Source: Serratia oryzae
GTDB lineage: Bacteria; Pseudomonadota; Gammaproteobacteria; Enterobacterales; Enterobacteriaceae
Assembly: GCF_001976145.1 (NCBI RefSeq)
Contig: NZ_MOXD01000003.1
Span: 62,001 to 126,000 of the forward strand
DNA: 64,000 nt
Direction of reading: 5' to 3'
The notes beneath the pieces are model-generated. The model ran no database searches, was not told the origin of the DNA, and saw only the letters and a list, made by a program, of their open reading frames with translations. Positions 17,068 through 30,307 of this stretch are shown here, piece after piece. The first letter of the stretch is position 1. Each line of letters starts with the position of its first letter. Both the position numbers and the translations under genes were made by a program.

Positions 17068-20000
17068 TCATTCCTTTGCATTTAAAAAACTGTCCAGCAA
17101 CGCCTGAGCTATCTGAATGGCCAGAGCGAAATCTAATTGATTGATCGCTTGGCTCAACGGGGACAATTTGTCACCAACCTGGTGACCAAAAGTCGCCTGT
17201 AATTGATTCATTGCCTCCAATGCCGCCATGTCTGAATTTTGTAACAGTAATATCAGAGCGTTAAGAGCTGAATCAAGGGTGTCGGTATATTTATCTTCTG
17301 CTGAGTCGGCATCCGTCACTTTCCCCAACAACAGGAGGCTCAATTCCACCATTCCAGCTTGAACAGATTGGGCCTGATCTTTTATTTCATTCAGCAACGC
17401 CTCCACCGCTTCCGCTGCGGGTAGCGGTTCTTCGTTCAATAATCGCTCCCCTTTACTGGCATTTTGTGACAAATGCGTGGCACCAAGCTGCGCCGCCAAC
17501 CCCTTGATCGTGTGTAACAAACGCGAAGCGGCTCGCCAATCGCGCTGGGCAACCAGCGTATCTAGTTGCCCAGGGAAATCGGCCAGTTCAGCGCCAAACA
17601 ACGAGAGCATTTTCTGCAGCAACGAAACGTCTCCGCCTAATCGATTAAGAGCCGATTCCAGCTCAATACCAGCGACCGTTGCCGCCTCTTTCCACTCCGT
17701 TAAGAGCGGTGAAAGCGTCTCTTTCTGCGTGACGATGGCGAGATCGGGTTGTTTACCGTATTTGCGTATCACGCGGATCAAATTGTTTAGATCAAAGGGT
17801 TTACCGATATGATCGTTCATACCCGCCGCCAGACAGGCATCGCGATCGGAAGCCATTGCATTGGCGGTCATGGCAATAATAGGCAGTTCCAATAGCCCCA
17901 GCGTGCTGCGTATATACTGCGTCGCGCTTAAACCATCCATCACCGGCATCTGCAAATCCATCAATACCACGTCAAAGGAAGAAGGGTTTTCCTCAAGTAT
18001 ATCAATTGCTTCCTGACCATGATTGGCAATACGCACCTTAGCGCCTTCGTCTTCCAATAGCTCACGGGCAATCTGCTGGTTATTCACGTTATCTTCGACC
18101 ACCAATAGCCTGATGCCGGATAGCTGGTGTGAAGACGCTGGCATCGGCCTGATTGACGAATTCTCAGGCTGTTTGCCATCGCTTAAGGCGTCCGTCACCG
18201 AATCCAGCAGCATTGAGGCAGTAATGGGTTTCACCAGATACCCATCAAGCAATGCCTGGTCTTCTTCGCTGCGCTGTAACAGCATTTCACGATCGTGAGC
18301 GGTGATCATCACAATCATCGGGACAATCCCTTCCGGCATCAGTTCACGTACTGATTTGCTGGTCTGCCAACCATCCAAGCCCGGCATTTGCCAGTCGATA
18401 AATAACGCTCCGTAGGTAATTCCCTGCTCGCGCTGTTGCTTCATCAACTGCAATGCGTCATTGCCACTGGTTGCCACATCGACGGTCCATTTTAACGATT
18501 CCCCCATGCGCTTGATCAGATCGCAGGCGGTAGGGTTATCGTCAACCACCAGGACGCGTAAATGATTTAATGCGTGAGCTCTGACGGCCAATGATTCTGA
18601 GTTCTCATTATCAATCGGCGGATGCGCAGGGAGTGGCAGCGTAATGGTGAAATGGAACAGGCTACCCTGGCCAAGCTGGCTTTCTAGTTCCAGTGTCCCG
18701 CCCATCAAAGCCACAAAACGTTGGCTGATCACCAAGCCTAGTCCGGAGCCGCCGAAACGGCGGGTGATCGAGGCTTCTGCTTGCGTAAACCCACTGAAAA
18801 TACGTTCCTGATGCTCAGGTGCGATGCCAATCCCAGTATCACGTACCCCAAATTCCAAGGTCACCTGCTGGTCGTCTTGTTTAAGCACCTTGATAAACAG
18901 TATCACCTCACCCTGTTCGGTAAATTTCAGCGCATTTCCACCCAGGTTAATTAATATCTGTTGCAACCGCATGCTGTCCCCGATCACAAATGTCGGTAAG
19001 AGCGGATCAATATCAAATAAGACTTCGACGTTTTTAACTCTCAGATTACTGGATAAAATAACGGATAGATCCCGCAGCATGGTATGAATATCAAACGGAA
19101 TGCACTCCAGAACCATTTTGCCTGATTCGATTTTAGAGAAATCCAAGATGTCATTCAGCAACCGTAGCAACGTGCGTGCAGCCGCTTCGATTTTGATAGC
19201 ATAGTCGGCCTGTTTATTATTCAGCCCAGTTTTTCTCAGTAATGTCATCATTCCGAGAATGGCATTCATTGGCGTCCGTAACTCATGGCTCATGGTCGCC
19301 AAGAAGGCAGACTTGGCATTATTCGCTGCTTCCGCCGCCAGCCTGGCCGCTCGAAGTATATTCTCATCCTCATGCTGCTGAGTGATGTCACGATTTATTC
19401 CCATCATTGAGACAGGGTGGCCATTCTCATCCCGTTCAACCATGCCGCTCGATTGAATAAAGCGGACCTGATTATTAATAACGATCCGGAAGTTCTGGCG
19501 GTAAATATTTTCACTTTCCAGCGCCATTTTCACCGCATGCGTAACGTCTTGACGATCTTCTGGATGCAGCAGGTTATACCAATGTTCTTGGGGAATAGGC
19601 ACATTGCATAACTCTTCGGGCAGCCCGTAAATATCGTTCATCCGTTCATCAAAAGAGAAGGTTCTATCAGGGATATTCCAAAACCAGATCCCCAATTCCG
19701 CCACTTCGGCGGCGCGGATCAGTTGGTTACGGGCAATGATCAGGTTGGTTTGCTGATTTTTACTGGCGGTAATATCAATCTGAATGGCGATATAGCGATC
19801 GATCTCACCAGCGCTGTTCTTGAACGGGGCAATCGTAGTGTCGACCCAATAAATACGCCCATCTTTGGCCTTGTTGCAAATCTCTGCACGCCAGGAGATC
19901 CCACTGGAAATATCGTTCCACATAGATTGCCAAAACTCGGTGGGATGAGTATGTGAGTCTAATAATCGATAATTTTGCCCAAGCAACTCTTGCCGTTGAT

Positions 20001-21630
20001 AACCACTGATTTTACAAAACGCGTCATTTACTTCCGTGATTAGCCCATGGCTATCGGCGGAAGAAATGATGCCATGTAAATTAAGGGTGCTCAGTAGCGC
20101 ATTATTTTCACGTAACGCCGCCTCAAGCCGTAGATAGGTTGCTTTACGTTCGCTGATATCCGACTCGATGGCCATAAAGCCAATAGGCTCATTCTGCTCG
20201 TTATAGCGAGGTTGGATTTCTAGTTCAATCCAGTATTCCTGTCCTGATTTAGAACGGTTTACTATTTCGCCATTAAAGGGTTCACCCGCATCCAATGCGG
20301 CCTTCATCGCCGCCGCCACTTTCTTATCCGTATTGGCACATTGTAATAACTTCCCAGGTGCCTGCCCCAGCACCTCAGTTTTACTGTAACCCGTGATCCG
20401 TTCAAATCCCTCGTTAACCCACACTATACGGCGGTCTATATCCGTAATAATCACGGCATTAGAGGTATTTTTCGCCACCAGAGCCAAACGCTCAAGATCT
20501 GCCGTCATATCACGCGCCAATATTTCTGCTCGGTGTCTTCCGCTTATTTGTTGGCGCAGTAATAGTGCCAATGCCGAACTGAGCACAAAACCAAAAGCAA
20601 ACAATAACCACGCCGCATAACGCTCCGTCATCAATTTAAAAGAAGGAGTACTGGCTACCCGCAGAGTCATTTGCCTGCCTGGCAATGACAATATACTTTT
20701 ATTCTCAAACACTCTTGTATTGATAAGGCGACTAAAGTAGCCATTATTGGGTACAAAATTGGGATCTTGGCTGCCATCAACATCAAAAATTAAATGTTGC
20801 CTGGATAAATCATCCAGGCTATCAAACAACTCGATGTCCACTTCCCCATTGGTAAACTTTGGAATATCACGCAGCAGATCGGCGATCACGATCGGAGCAT
20901 AGAGCAACCCCACCAAGGCTGCCCGCCGTTCAGCAGGCGTCACCGGCTTGGATCCATCAGCATAGACCGGCACAAACAGTAAAACCCCGGGAGTTTTACG
21001 GTTATCCTGCACTAAACTAATGGTGTCTGACAGCGTGGCTTTACCCGTATTAATCGCCAGTAATGCTGCCGCACGCCGGATCGCCTCAGAACCGATATCC
21101 AGCCCTTCAGCCCCCAGATTATCTTCTGTCGGCACAAGATACTTAACAATATACAGGTCGTCATAGTGCTTATCATCAAGCTGGTGAACGGTAAATGTCG
21201 GCGCGCCATCGGCCCTGGTCTCTGCAAGAAAAGCATCCAGATGGCTGCGCGGTACATGCTGAATAAAACCAAACCCACGCACCCCAGGGAACTCGACCGA
21301 CAGATTACGAGAGACAACATAAGAGCGAAACTGCTCGCGAGTTAAGTGGTTATTGGTCGCATAAGCACCTTTAGCCCCGTTCAGTCCATATACCGGCTGA
21401 TAGAAACGCCTGACGATCTCATCTGAGATTCTCTCAACATCGCGTTGAAACTCGGCCAGAGCATTACGTTCAATCTCATTATAAAGCCGCCAGGCACCAA
21501 CGCCTGAAAAGATCACTCCTACGATAAATAACAATATTGGCAACAGGTTAACTTGCTGTGACCTATATTTATCCCAGGAAAATAAGGTTTTCTGAGCATG
21601 AGCACTTTCACTTGAGTTTGGAGAAGCCAT
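17068..21630 (-). CDS. CHASE-PAS hybrid sensor histidine kinase with two receivers and Hpt
   Basis: This 1520-residue inner-membrane kinase shows, in order: transmembrane helix about 28-48; periplasmic CHASE domain about 80-290 (RGFGFIQHVPRS); second helix about 338-358; three PAS/PAC repeats about 385-760 (GYSKTEVLG, GYQRQELLG, WYNLLHPEDRQD); HisKA with phospho-His near 781 (MSHELRTPMNAILG); HATPase about 890-1005 (GTGIGIAPEHQ-like, GGSGLGL); receiver 1 with Asp near 1078 (FIDWQMPGLDG); receiver 2 with Asp near 1225 (LMDLQMPVMDG); and Hpt with His near 1373 (LLHTIKGLAAQLG). It has all parts for a His-Asp-His-Asp relay, with the adjacent receiver-GGDEF protein as the likely final acceptor. 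The ligand is unknown. Confidence 0.95.
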   Translation of the reverse strand: MASPNSSESAHAQKTLFSWDKYRSQQVNLLPILLFIVGVIFSGVGAWRLYNEIERNALAEFQRDVERISDEIVRRFYQPVYGLNGAKGAYATNNHLTREQFRSYVVSRNLSVEFPGVRGFGFIQHVPRSHLDAFLAETRADGAPTFTVHQLDDKHYDDLYIVKYLVPTEDNLGAEGLDIGSEAIRRAAALLAINTGKATLSDTISLVQDNRKTPGVLLFVPVYADGSKPVTPAERRAALVGLLYAPIVIADLLRDIPKFTNGEVDIELFDSLDDLSRQHLIFDVDGSQDPNFVPNNGYFSRLINTRVFENKSILSLPGRQMTLRVASTPSFKLMTERYAAWLLFAFGFVLSSALALLLRQQISGRHRAEILARDMTADLERLALVAKNTSNAVIITDIDRRIVWVNEGFERITGYSKTEVLGQAPGKLLQCANTDKKVAAAMKAALDAGEPFNGEIVNRSKSGQEYWIELEIQPRYNEQNEPIGFMAIESDISERKATYLRLEAALRENNALLSTLNLHGIISSADSHGLITEVNDAFCKISGYQRQELLGQNYRLLDSHTHPTEFWQSMWNDISSGISWRAEICNKAKDGRIYWVDTTIAPFKNSAGEIDRYIAIQIDITASKNQQTNLIIARNQLIRAAEVAELGIWFWNIPDRTFSFDERMNDIYGLPEELCNVPIPQEHWYNLLHPEDRQDVTHAVKMALESENIYRQNFRIVINNQVRFIQSSGMVERDENGHPVSMMGINRDITQQHEDENILRAARLAAEAANNAKSAFLATMSHELRTPMNAILGMMTLLRKTGLNNKQADYAIKIEAAARTLLRLLNDILDFSKIESGKMVLECIPFDIHTMLRDLSVILSSNLRVKNVEVLFDIDPLLPTFVIGDSMRLQQILINLGGNALKFTEQGEVILFIKVLKQDDQQVTLEFGVRDTGIGIAPEHQERIFSGFTQAEASITRRFGGSGLGLVISQRFVALMGGTLELESQLGQGSLFHFTITLPLPAHPPIDNENSESLAVRAHALNHLRVLVVDDNPTACDLIKRMGESLKWTVDVATSGNDALQLMKQQREQGITYGALFIDWQMPGLDGWQTSKSVRELMPEGIVPMIVMITAHDREMLLQRSEEDQALLDGYLVKPITASMLLDSVTDALSDGKQPENSSIRPMPASSHQLSGIRLLVVEDNVNNQQIARELLEDEGAKVRIANHGQEAIDILEENPSSFDVVLMDLQMPVMDGLSATQYIRSTLGLLELPIIAMTANAMASDRDACLAAGMNDHIGKPFDLNNLIRVIRKYGKQPDLAIVTQKETLSPLLTEWKEAATVAGIELESALNRLGGDVSLLQKMLSLFGAELADFPGQLDTLVAQRDWRAASRLLHTIKGLAAQLGATHLSQNASKGERLLNEEPLPAAEAVEALLNEIKDQAQSVQAGMVELSLLLLGKVTDADSAEDKYTDTLDSALNALILLLQNSDMAALEAMNQLQATFGHQVGDKLSPLSQAINQLDFALAIQIAQALLDSFLNAKE

Positions 21631-22098
21631 ATAGCGTCACAGTCCCTATAATCAGCAATAGCTCAAGCATAGACGTATTGTTATATGATTCAAACCTGTT
21701 CAAACAGCTTTGTCTAACGAAAGCAACACTTTTGAGCAAGGCTGAAACCCTGCTCATGCTGAAGTGACGTTACCTCGCGCAACCCAGCAAAGGAGCATGA
21801 GGCAAGACGCTCAATGGTGACAACCTAAAATCTGTGAGTTAGGCTAAGTAAGTTTACCAACGGCTATCAGTTAAGGTTAAGGCGCTGCACCCTTCATAGC
21901 TCAAATTGCTTGGGTGTTGGCTGTGCAGCTTCGCCCCTGCTACATAGTGGGCTATTGCTCCTGAGTCTCCGTTGCTTGCCGCCTACAGGCAACTCGAGCT
22001 ATTTTGGGTATAAATCCGGCTAAACCATGACGTTAATCGAGTATCAATGAGCGTACGGGATTTATAAATTTAACAGAAAAATCAATTGGGTAAGTGTA
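21631..22098. other. Intergenic region between hybrid kinase and MarA-like gene
   Basis: This divergent gap must hold promoters for both genes. No ORF is convincing. The palindromic repeat copy at 21892-22012 fills the middle. Confidence 0.6.
21892..22012. repeat. Palindromic intergenic repeat, long copy
   Basis: This copy shares the core TTGCTTGGGTGTTGGCTG near one end and GCAACTCGAGCTATTTTGGG near the other with the copy at 39352. The outer left terminus is degenerate. Confidence 0.75.
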
Positions 22099-22485
22099 TT
22101 GATACAACAAAACCACCTCGCATTAGTCTGTGCTCTCAGTAAGTGGGTTGAAACTCACCTCGGACGCGTGATCCACTTGGAAGAAGTCGCCGAGTATTCA
22201 GGCTATTCTCTATGGCACATGCAGAAGTTGTTCAAAGAAGCAACGGGGATCTCGCTCGGCAAATATATTCGTGAACGCCGTCTCGCAGGGGCGGTGTACC
22301 AACTGCGCAGCAGCGAAGCCTCCATTTTCGACATCGCGCTGGATTTTGGTTTTGGCTCCCAGTCACACTTTACTTACATGTTTAGAAAGCGCTTCAATAT
22401 TACTCCTTATGATTTCCGTCAGGATCTGAGCGTAGACCTGCATATTGAGCCCCCCTTGCACGTCATCCATCAGAAAACGGCCTGA
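22099..22485 (+). CDS. MarA/SoxS-like single-domain AraC-family regulator
   Basis: This 128-residue protein is one AraC DNA-binding domain with two helix-turn-helix units: EEVAEYSGYSLWHMQKLFKE and DIALDFGFGSQSHFTYMFRK. It has no ligand-binding domain, as in MarA, SoxS, Rob-N and RamA, so activity is probably set by its own synthesis. The only start giving the usual length is TTG at 22099, preceded by GGGTAAG; the first internal ATG would cut into the first HTH. Related proteins activate efflux and stress genes, but the targets here are unknown. It converges on the DUF1304 gene. Confidence 0.85.
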   Translation: MIQQNHLALVCALSKWVETHLGRVIHLEEVAEYSGYSLWHMQKLFKEATGISLGKYIRERRLAGAVYQLRSSEASIFDIALDFGFGSQSHFTYMFRKRFNITPYDFRQDLSVDLHIEPPLHVIHQKTA

Positions 22486-22493
22486 GTCACGCT

Positions 22494-22835
22494 TCACTCC
22501 GCCAGCAATGCCAAGAGGGTTACCAGTGCTGGCAACGCCTGCACCCAGAGGATTTTACGGCTGGCGGTCAAGCCACCGAAAATGCCCGCAACCAACACAC
22601 AACTCAAGAAAAACACTTGAATAGGGACATCCTGCCGCAATATCCCCCACAGCAAGCCAGCGGCAAGAAAACCGTTATACACCCCTTGATTAGCCGCTAA
22701 CACTCGCGTAGCCGCAGCAAACTCCACGGTGGTGCCAAAAACCCGTCTTCCAATGGGTTTTTGCCAGAGAAAAATCTCCAGCACCAGAATATAAATATGC
22801 AGGATGGCGACGAGACTAACCAGAATAGTAACCAT
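22494..22835 (-). CDS. DUF1304 membrane protein
   Basis: This 113-residue protein has four hydrophobic helices. The family motif is seen in HIYILVLEIFLWQKP and RVLAANQGVYNGFLAAGLLW. Function unknown. ATG at 22835 is favoured over a GTG nine bases earlier. It overlaps nothing and converges on the MarA-like gene with 8 bases between stops. Confidence 0.85.
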   Translation of the reverse strand: MVTILVSLVAILHIYILVLEIFLWQKPIGRRVFGTTVEFAAATRVLAANQGVYNGFLAAGLLWGILRQDVPIQVFFLSCVLVAGIFGGLTASRKILWVQALPALVTLLALLAE

Positions 22836-22918
22836 GAGTGTCACACTTAATTGGGTTATTTTTAGTTAAATAAACATAAAGTATAGGCCCAATCGTTAAG
22901 TGATTTGTTTCACGACAT

Positions 22919-22947
22919 AAAAAAACCCGCCGTAGCGGATTTTTAAT
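22919..22947 (-). terminator. Terminator after the 33-residue small protein
   Basis: On the minus strand, CCGC-TACG-GCGG(G) is followed by TTTTTT. It lies 14 bases after the stop at 22961. Confidence 0.75.
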
Positions 22948-22960
22948 TAATCGTTTAGAG

Positions 22961-23062
22961 TTAGTTAAGCATCACGGAGACCAATGCCGCAATCGAAACC
23001 CAAAATACTGCCGTTGCGATTACAATATGGTACAGCCTTGCAGGAGAGAGGAATTGGTTCAT
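22961..23062 (-). CDS. 33-residue single-helix membrane protein (YmiA-like)
   Basis: The ORF begins MNQFLSPARLYHIVIATAVF and ends in a hydrophobic helix finishing SVMLN. GAGGT sits 6-7 bases before the ATG and an intrinsic terminator follows at once, so it looks like a complete small transcription unit. The ALFWV-like pattern of the helix recalls the YmiA family of small enterobacterial membrane proteins, but this is a weak resemblance. The function is unknown. Confidence 0.7.
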   Translation of the reverse strand: MNQFLSPARLYHIVIATAVFWVSIAALVSVMLN

Positions 23063-23265
23063 AGCAACCTCACTGACGTCAACGAGCAACAGACCAAAAC
23101 TACCCTTTTGAATTAATTTAGCTCGCTGTGGCTATTTTTATTTGCGCCAGATCACCTTTTTACGAAAGGGAGATCTTGCACCAAAAAAGATAATTTGTTC
23201 GCGATTCTCTCTGGTTATACCCTAAATGGCTCGCATTGCCGAAAGGTGCAGCCCATCCTGAATAG

Positions 23266-23430
23266 CTAAAAACCTTTGCTGTAACAACTTCTGATATCAA
23301 TCACTTTATGAGTATGTTTGAAATCGAAAAAGTACGTTACGCCAAACAAGATTGAGACAATGAGCAGTACTGAAACCAATAATCCGATAACCGCAATAAG
23401 TTTAGTGTCATCATGCCGATTGTGCTCCAT
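23266..23430 (-). CDS. 54-residue single-helix membrane protein of unknown function
   Basis: The protein starts MEHNRHDDTKLIAVIGLLVS, with a charged N-terminus, one long hydrophobic helix (about residues 11-33) and a polar tail containing FKHTHKVIDIRSCYSKGF. GGGAGAG ends 3 bases before the ATG at 23430; an upstream in-frame ATG at 23472 has no such site. Unrecognised. The 203 bases between it and the 33-residue gene upstream hold no gene. Confidence 0.5.
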   Translation of the reverse strand: MEHNRHDDTKLIAVIGLLVSVLLIVSILFGVTYFFDFKHTHKVIDIRSCYSKGF

Positions 23431-23754
23431 CTTCTCTCCCGTCGATAACAACATCAGTACACTGTTTTTCACCGAGTCTGCTTTCTCACCCGCTTTGGCG
23501 GAAGATCAGGCTCCGCGCCCAGTATACTAAGAATTTTCTGTGGCGCAGACGCTACCAATTTTCCACTATCGGGTCAACACTCATCAGGTAGTTAGCAGAG
23601 CTAGCGCACAACACATCCGCAAAACCAATGAAAAATAAATTTACATTAATCTGAATAATTTCATCGAGCCCAAAGTGCCATTAAATAATTTGTTGCGTAA
23701 ATCGTAGATAATGCCGCCGCAGGCTTTTTTCTACCTGCGGCATAGAGGAAAGGA
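23431..23754. other. Intergenic region upstream of the 54-residue gene and downstream of astE
   Basis: AT-rich with no gene seen. It contains the astE-side hairpin at 23712-23744. Confidence 0.5.
23712..23744 (-). terminator. Hairpin ending the ast operon
   Basis: ATGCCGCAGG-tagaaaaaag-CCTGCGGC(GGCAT), minus strand, lies 11 bases after the astE stop. The stem is strong but the T-run is weak. Confidence 0.6.
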
Positions 23755-24738
23755 TTAGAACAGAGCCGTACGGGGGACTTCGCGCAACATCATGCCAGCA
23801 CGCAGCCCCAGGGCAACGTGGGGATTGGGGAACAATATCCATTCACTGTCGTGCTGCACCCGATAAGCCTCTCCGGGTTGTTCACACAATAACGTGCCAC
23901 GGGGTAATTCCGTAAAGTTGGCCGTGTCATCACTCAGGTAAAGCTTGAATGCTTCACTGCGCTTGATCAGTGATTGCTCCACTCGGAATACCCGCATCGG
24001 TGCCTGTGCACGCTGCGGCAACGGTTCAGCGCTGATAAATGCCCGCAGCGCCTGGTGGATCCCGCTAAACTGCTGCAGATCGTTACAGCCAAACGGCCGC
24101 GCCTTTCCCAGCTCTAACGTGCAGCTGGCCGCTTGTAGCTGTTCACTGGTGAAATGGCTGAAAGTGCCGCCAGGAGCCTGATGGATCACCACTGCATCCA
24201 GCGCCGCCGCATCCAGCAATGCCAGCATTGCCGCGCTGTATGGCCGCTGTTGGAAGGGTAACAGGCCAAAGCGAGGTAAATACGATTCACGTATCGCCGT
24301 ATGCAAATCAAAGTGAAAGCGTGCAGCCTCTTCGCCAGCAAAGAAGGCGCTGACGGCCTGCTCCAACCGCTGTGCCCGTAAGGTTTCCTCGCTAGGCTCA
24401 AACTGGCCGTAGCGGCCACCGAACATGCGGTTCATATCGCTAACCAGATAGCGTTTACCGGCCCGCACCGCGGATGGGTTACCCAGTACCACCAGCAAAC
24501 GCACCGCCAGGGGGCGGGTGCCCGCGAGTATTTCATCTACGCACTGGTTCAGTAATTCGATGGGTGCCGTTTCATTACCGTGGATACCGGCTGAAATCAC
24601 CGCTGCACGCTGATAACCGTGCAACGGGCAGATCTCCAGCAGCCCTTCTCCCAGCCAGTGCCAACGCAGCATGGCGTTTTCACCACCGGATTGTGCCGGT
24701 TCCTCCCCTGCCAGCGTCAGCGCCAAAAGATCGATCAT
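23755..24738 (-). CDS. astE: Succinylglutamate desuccinylase
   Basis: This 327-residue zinc carboxypeptidase-like enzyme performs the last step of arginine succinyltransferase catabolism, splitting N-succinylglutamate into glutamate and succinate. Zinc-binding HxxE lies in SAGIHGNETAPIELL, with a second His in RFHFDLHTAIRESYLP. The catalytic Glu is expected in the SCTLELGKARPFG motif. It is last in astCADBE, 11 bases after astB. Confidence 0.96.
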   Translation of the reverse strand: MIDLLALTLAGEEPAQSGGENAMLRWHWLGEGLLEICPLHGYQRAAVISAGIHGNETAPIELLNQCVDEILAGTRPLAVRLLVVLGNPSAVRAGKRYLVSDMNRMFGGRYGQFEPSEETLRAQRLEQAVSAFFAGEEAARFHFDLHTAIRESYLPRFGLLPFQQRPYSAAMLALLDAAALDAVVIHQAPGGTFSHFTSEQLQAASCTLELGKARPFGCNDLQQFSGIHQALRAFISAEPLPQRAQAPMRVFRVEQSLIKRSEAFKLYLSDDTANFTELPRGTLLCEQPGEAYRVQHDSEWILFPNPHVALGLRAGMMLREVPRTALF

Positions 24739-24749
24739 AAATGCTCCGG

Positions 24750-26090
24750 TTATTGCTGGAATGGATAAACAGAGCCCAAACCGAGGAGCGATGTCAGGGC
24801 ATCCAAGGCATCGCGGCCTTCGCGCAGTAGCTGCGGATCGGCCAAATCGTCCTGCGTCAGGCGGTCTCGATAATAGCGATCAACCCATTGGTTTAGGGTG
24901 GTAAACAACCGATCATTCATCATCACCCGCGGGTTGACCGCGTGTAATTCTTGTTCGTTCATCGCCACCCGCAGCCGCAGGCAGGCCGGGCCACCGCCGT
25001 TACGCATGCTCTCACGCAGATCGAACACCTTGATTTCATCAATTGGCCCGCCGCTGGCCACCATTTCTGTCAGATAACGCCAAACCCCTTCGTGCTGGCG
25101 GGATTCTTCTGGCACCACGATCATCATCCGGCCATTCGGTTTGGTCAGGATCTGGCTGTTAAACAGATAGGTCGCTACCGCATCCGCCACGCTAACGCGC
25201 GCAGTGGGCACTTCGATCGCCAGCAGTTCTGCTCCCACCGCCGCCATCTTGCGCCGAACCTCATCCAGCCCACGCTGCTGATGCAAGAAAGCCTGCTGAT
25301 GATGAAACAGCACCTGCTGATTGCTGACCGCGATCACATCGTTATGGAAGACCCCTTGATCGATCACTGCCGGGTTCTGCTGCAAAAACACCGTCTGCTC
25401 CGCATCCAACTGATGCAAGCGGGCGATCGCTTCGCTGGCTTCGCGCGTCTGCCGCGCCGGATAACGCGTGGGTGCCCGTTCCCCGCCGAACTCCTGGCGA
25501 CCGTAAACGAACACCTGCACACCGCGTTTGGCGTAGTCACCGCCCAATCGGTTGTGGTTAGCCGCTCCTTCATCACCAAACAGCGCCACCTGCGGCAATG
25601 CATCATGGTGAACAAAGTGCTGCCGATCGCTGAAAATCGCCTGCAGCACGGCGGAGGTGGTTTCTGCTTCGATCGCACGGTGGAATTTGTTATTCAGGTT
25701 GGCAGCGGTAAAGTGCAGTTTGCCATCGGCGCTGTCGGCCGAGGGTGAAACCGTTGCCGCATTGGCCGTCCACATGGCAGAGGCCGAACTGAGCGCAGAA
25801 AGCAGCTGTGGTGCGGTGCGCATCGCCTGAGCCAACACGTTTTCGTCAGTGCCACTGAACCCCAGTTTGCGCAGCATCGGCAAATGCGGGCGTTCCTGCG
25901 GGGGCAACACCCCCTGCTGAAAGCCCAAATCCGCCAGCGCTTTCATTTTTATCAAACCTTGCTTAGCGGCCAACTTGGGGTTGGATACCGCATTGCGGTG
26001 CTGGGTTGAGGCTTCATTACCAAACGACAGCCCGGCATAATGGTGCGTCAAACCGACCAACCCATCGAAGTTAACTTCATATCCCGACAT
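24750..26090 (-). CDS. astB: N-succinylarginine dihydrolase
   Basis: This 446-residue amidinotransferase-fold enzyme converts N-succinylarginine to N-succinylornithine, two NH3 and CO2. The N-terminus [22 protein letters not shown] is typical. The nucleophilic cysteine is in [14 protein letters not shown], and the catalytic His/Glu lie in the central domain. The length matches E. coli AstB (447). It starts 18 bases after astD. Confidence 0.97.
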   Translation of the reverse strand: MSGYEVNFDGLVGLTHHYAGLSFGNEASTQHRNAVSNPKLAAKQGLIKMKALADLGFQQGVLPPQERPHLPMLRKLGFSGTDENVLAQAMRTAPQLLSALSSASAMWTANAATVSPSADSADGKLHFTAANLNNKFHRAIEAETTSAVLQAIFSDRQHFVHHDALPQVALFGDEGAANHNRLGGDYAKRGVQVFVYGRQEFGGERAPTRYPARQTREASEAIARLHQLDAEQTVFLQQNPAVIDQGVFHNDVIAVSNQQVLFHHQQAFLHQQRGLDEVRRKMAAVGAELLAIEVPTARVSVADAVATYLFNSQILTKPNGRMMIVVPEESRQHEGVWRYLTEMVASGGPIDEIKVFDLRESMRNGGGPACLRLRVAMNEQELHAVNPRVMMNDRLFTTLNQWVDRYYRDRLTQDDLADPQLLREGRDALDALTSLLGLGSVYPFQQ

Positions 26091-26108
26091 GTTTCTCTCC
26101 TCTGGGCA

Positions 26109-28615
<2,507 letters not shown>

Positions 28616-28695
28616 GATGCGAACCTCGAAAGTCATCTACCCCGCGTTTTCCAAGCTATCGGAATAGTCATTATGGCTTGGAACCCGCTGGGTAT

Positions 28696-28720
28696 CGGCT
28701 GCACCACCCGGGTGCAGCCG
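28696..28720 (-). other. Hairpin in the astC-astA gap
   Basis: A perfect stem CGGCTGCACC / GGTGCAGCCG with a 5-base loop lies just past the astC stop. It has no T-run. It probably protects or processes the polycistronic RNA so that astC is expressed above the distal genes. Confidence 0.55.
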
Positions 28721-28725
28721 CTTTA

Positions 28726-29955
<1,230 letters not shown>

Positions 29956-30199
29956 TCAGCAAAGGCTGAATTTTGACTGTAAGGGCCGTTCCTGCACCGG
30001 AAGTAATACAACACGACAAAAAACCGTCTTACTGGCGATATCCTCTGGCCGACGATAATGCTCCTTATCAACGGCCATTCAGCTACAAATCTGTTACATA
30101 AAATCGGTTTTTCGCTATATCTGTCGCATTTAGCACCCCGGAACGGGGAATAAATGTTAACGAGTAGTTAAAATACATGTCGCTTCATAAAGAGTGTAG

Positions 30200-30215
30200 A
30201 GCAGCTATCGTGCCA
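30200..30215 (-). promoter_or_regulatory. Sigma-54 (RpoN) promoter for astCADBE
   Basis: On the minus strand the sequence is TGGCACGATAGCTGCT. Against the consensus TGGCACGRNNNTTGCW only one core base differs, and the GG-to-GC spacing is exact. NtrC-activated RpoN transcription of ast is established in E. coli and Salmonella. Confidence 0.85.
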
Positions 30216-30268
30216 AATTGGGTTTTTCAGCGCTTTCTGGAATTTTTTCCGGTAAAACAAACAGTTAT

Positions 30269-30307
30269 ATTGCATAAATATGCAATATTTATGCATTGGT
30301 AATGAAT
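30269..30307 (-). promoter_or_regulatory. ArgR-box-like pair upstream of astC
   Basis: ATTGCATAAATATGCAAT is an 18-bp near-palindrome fitting the ARG box pattern TGNAT-N4-ATNCA. A weaker second 18-mer (TATGCATTGGTAATGAAT) follows after 3 bases, the usual ArgR spacing. It lies about 60-90 bases upstream of the sigma-54 element. ArgR is a known ast activator in E. coli. The second box is imperfect. Confidence 0.55.
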
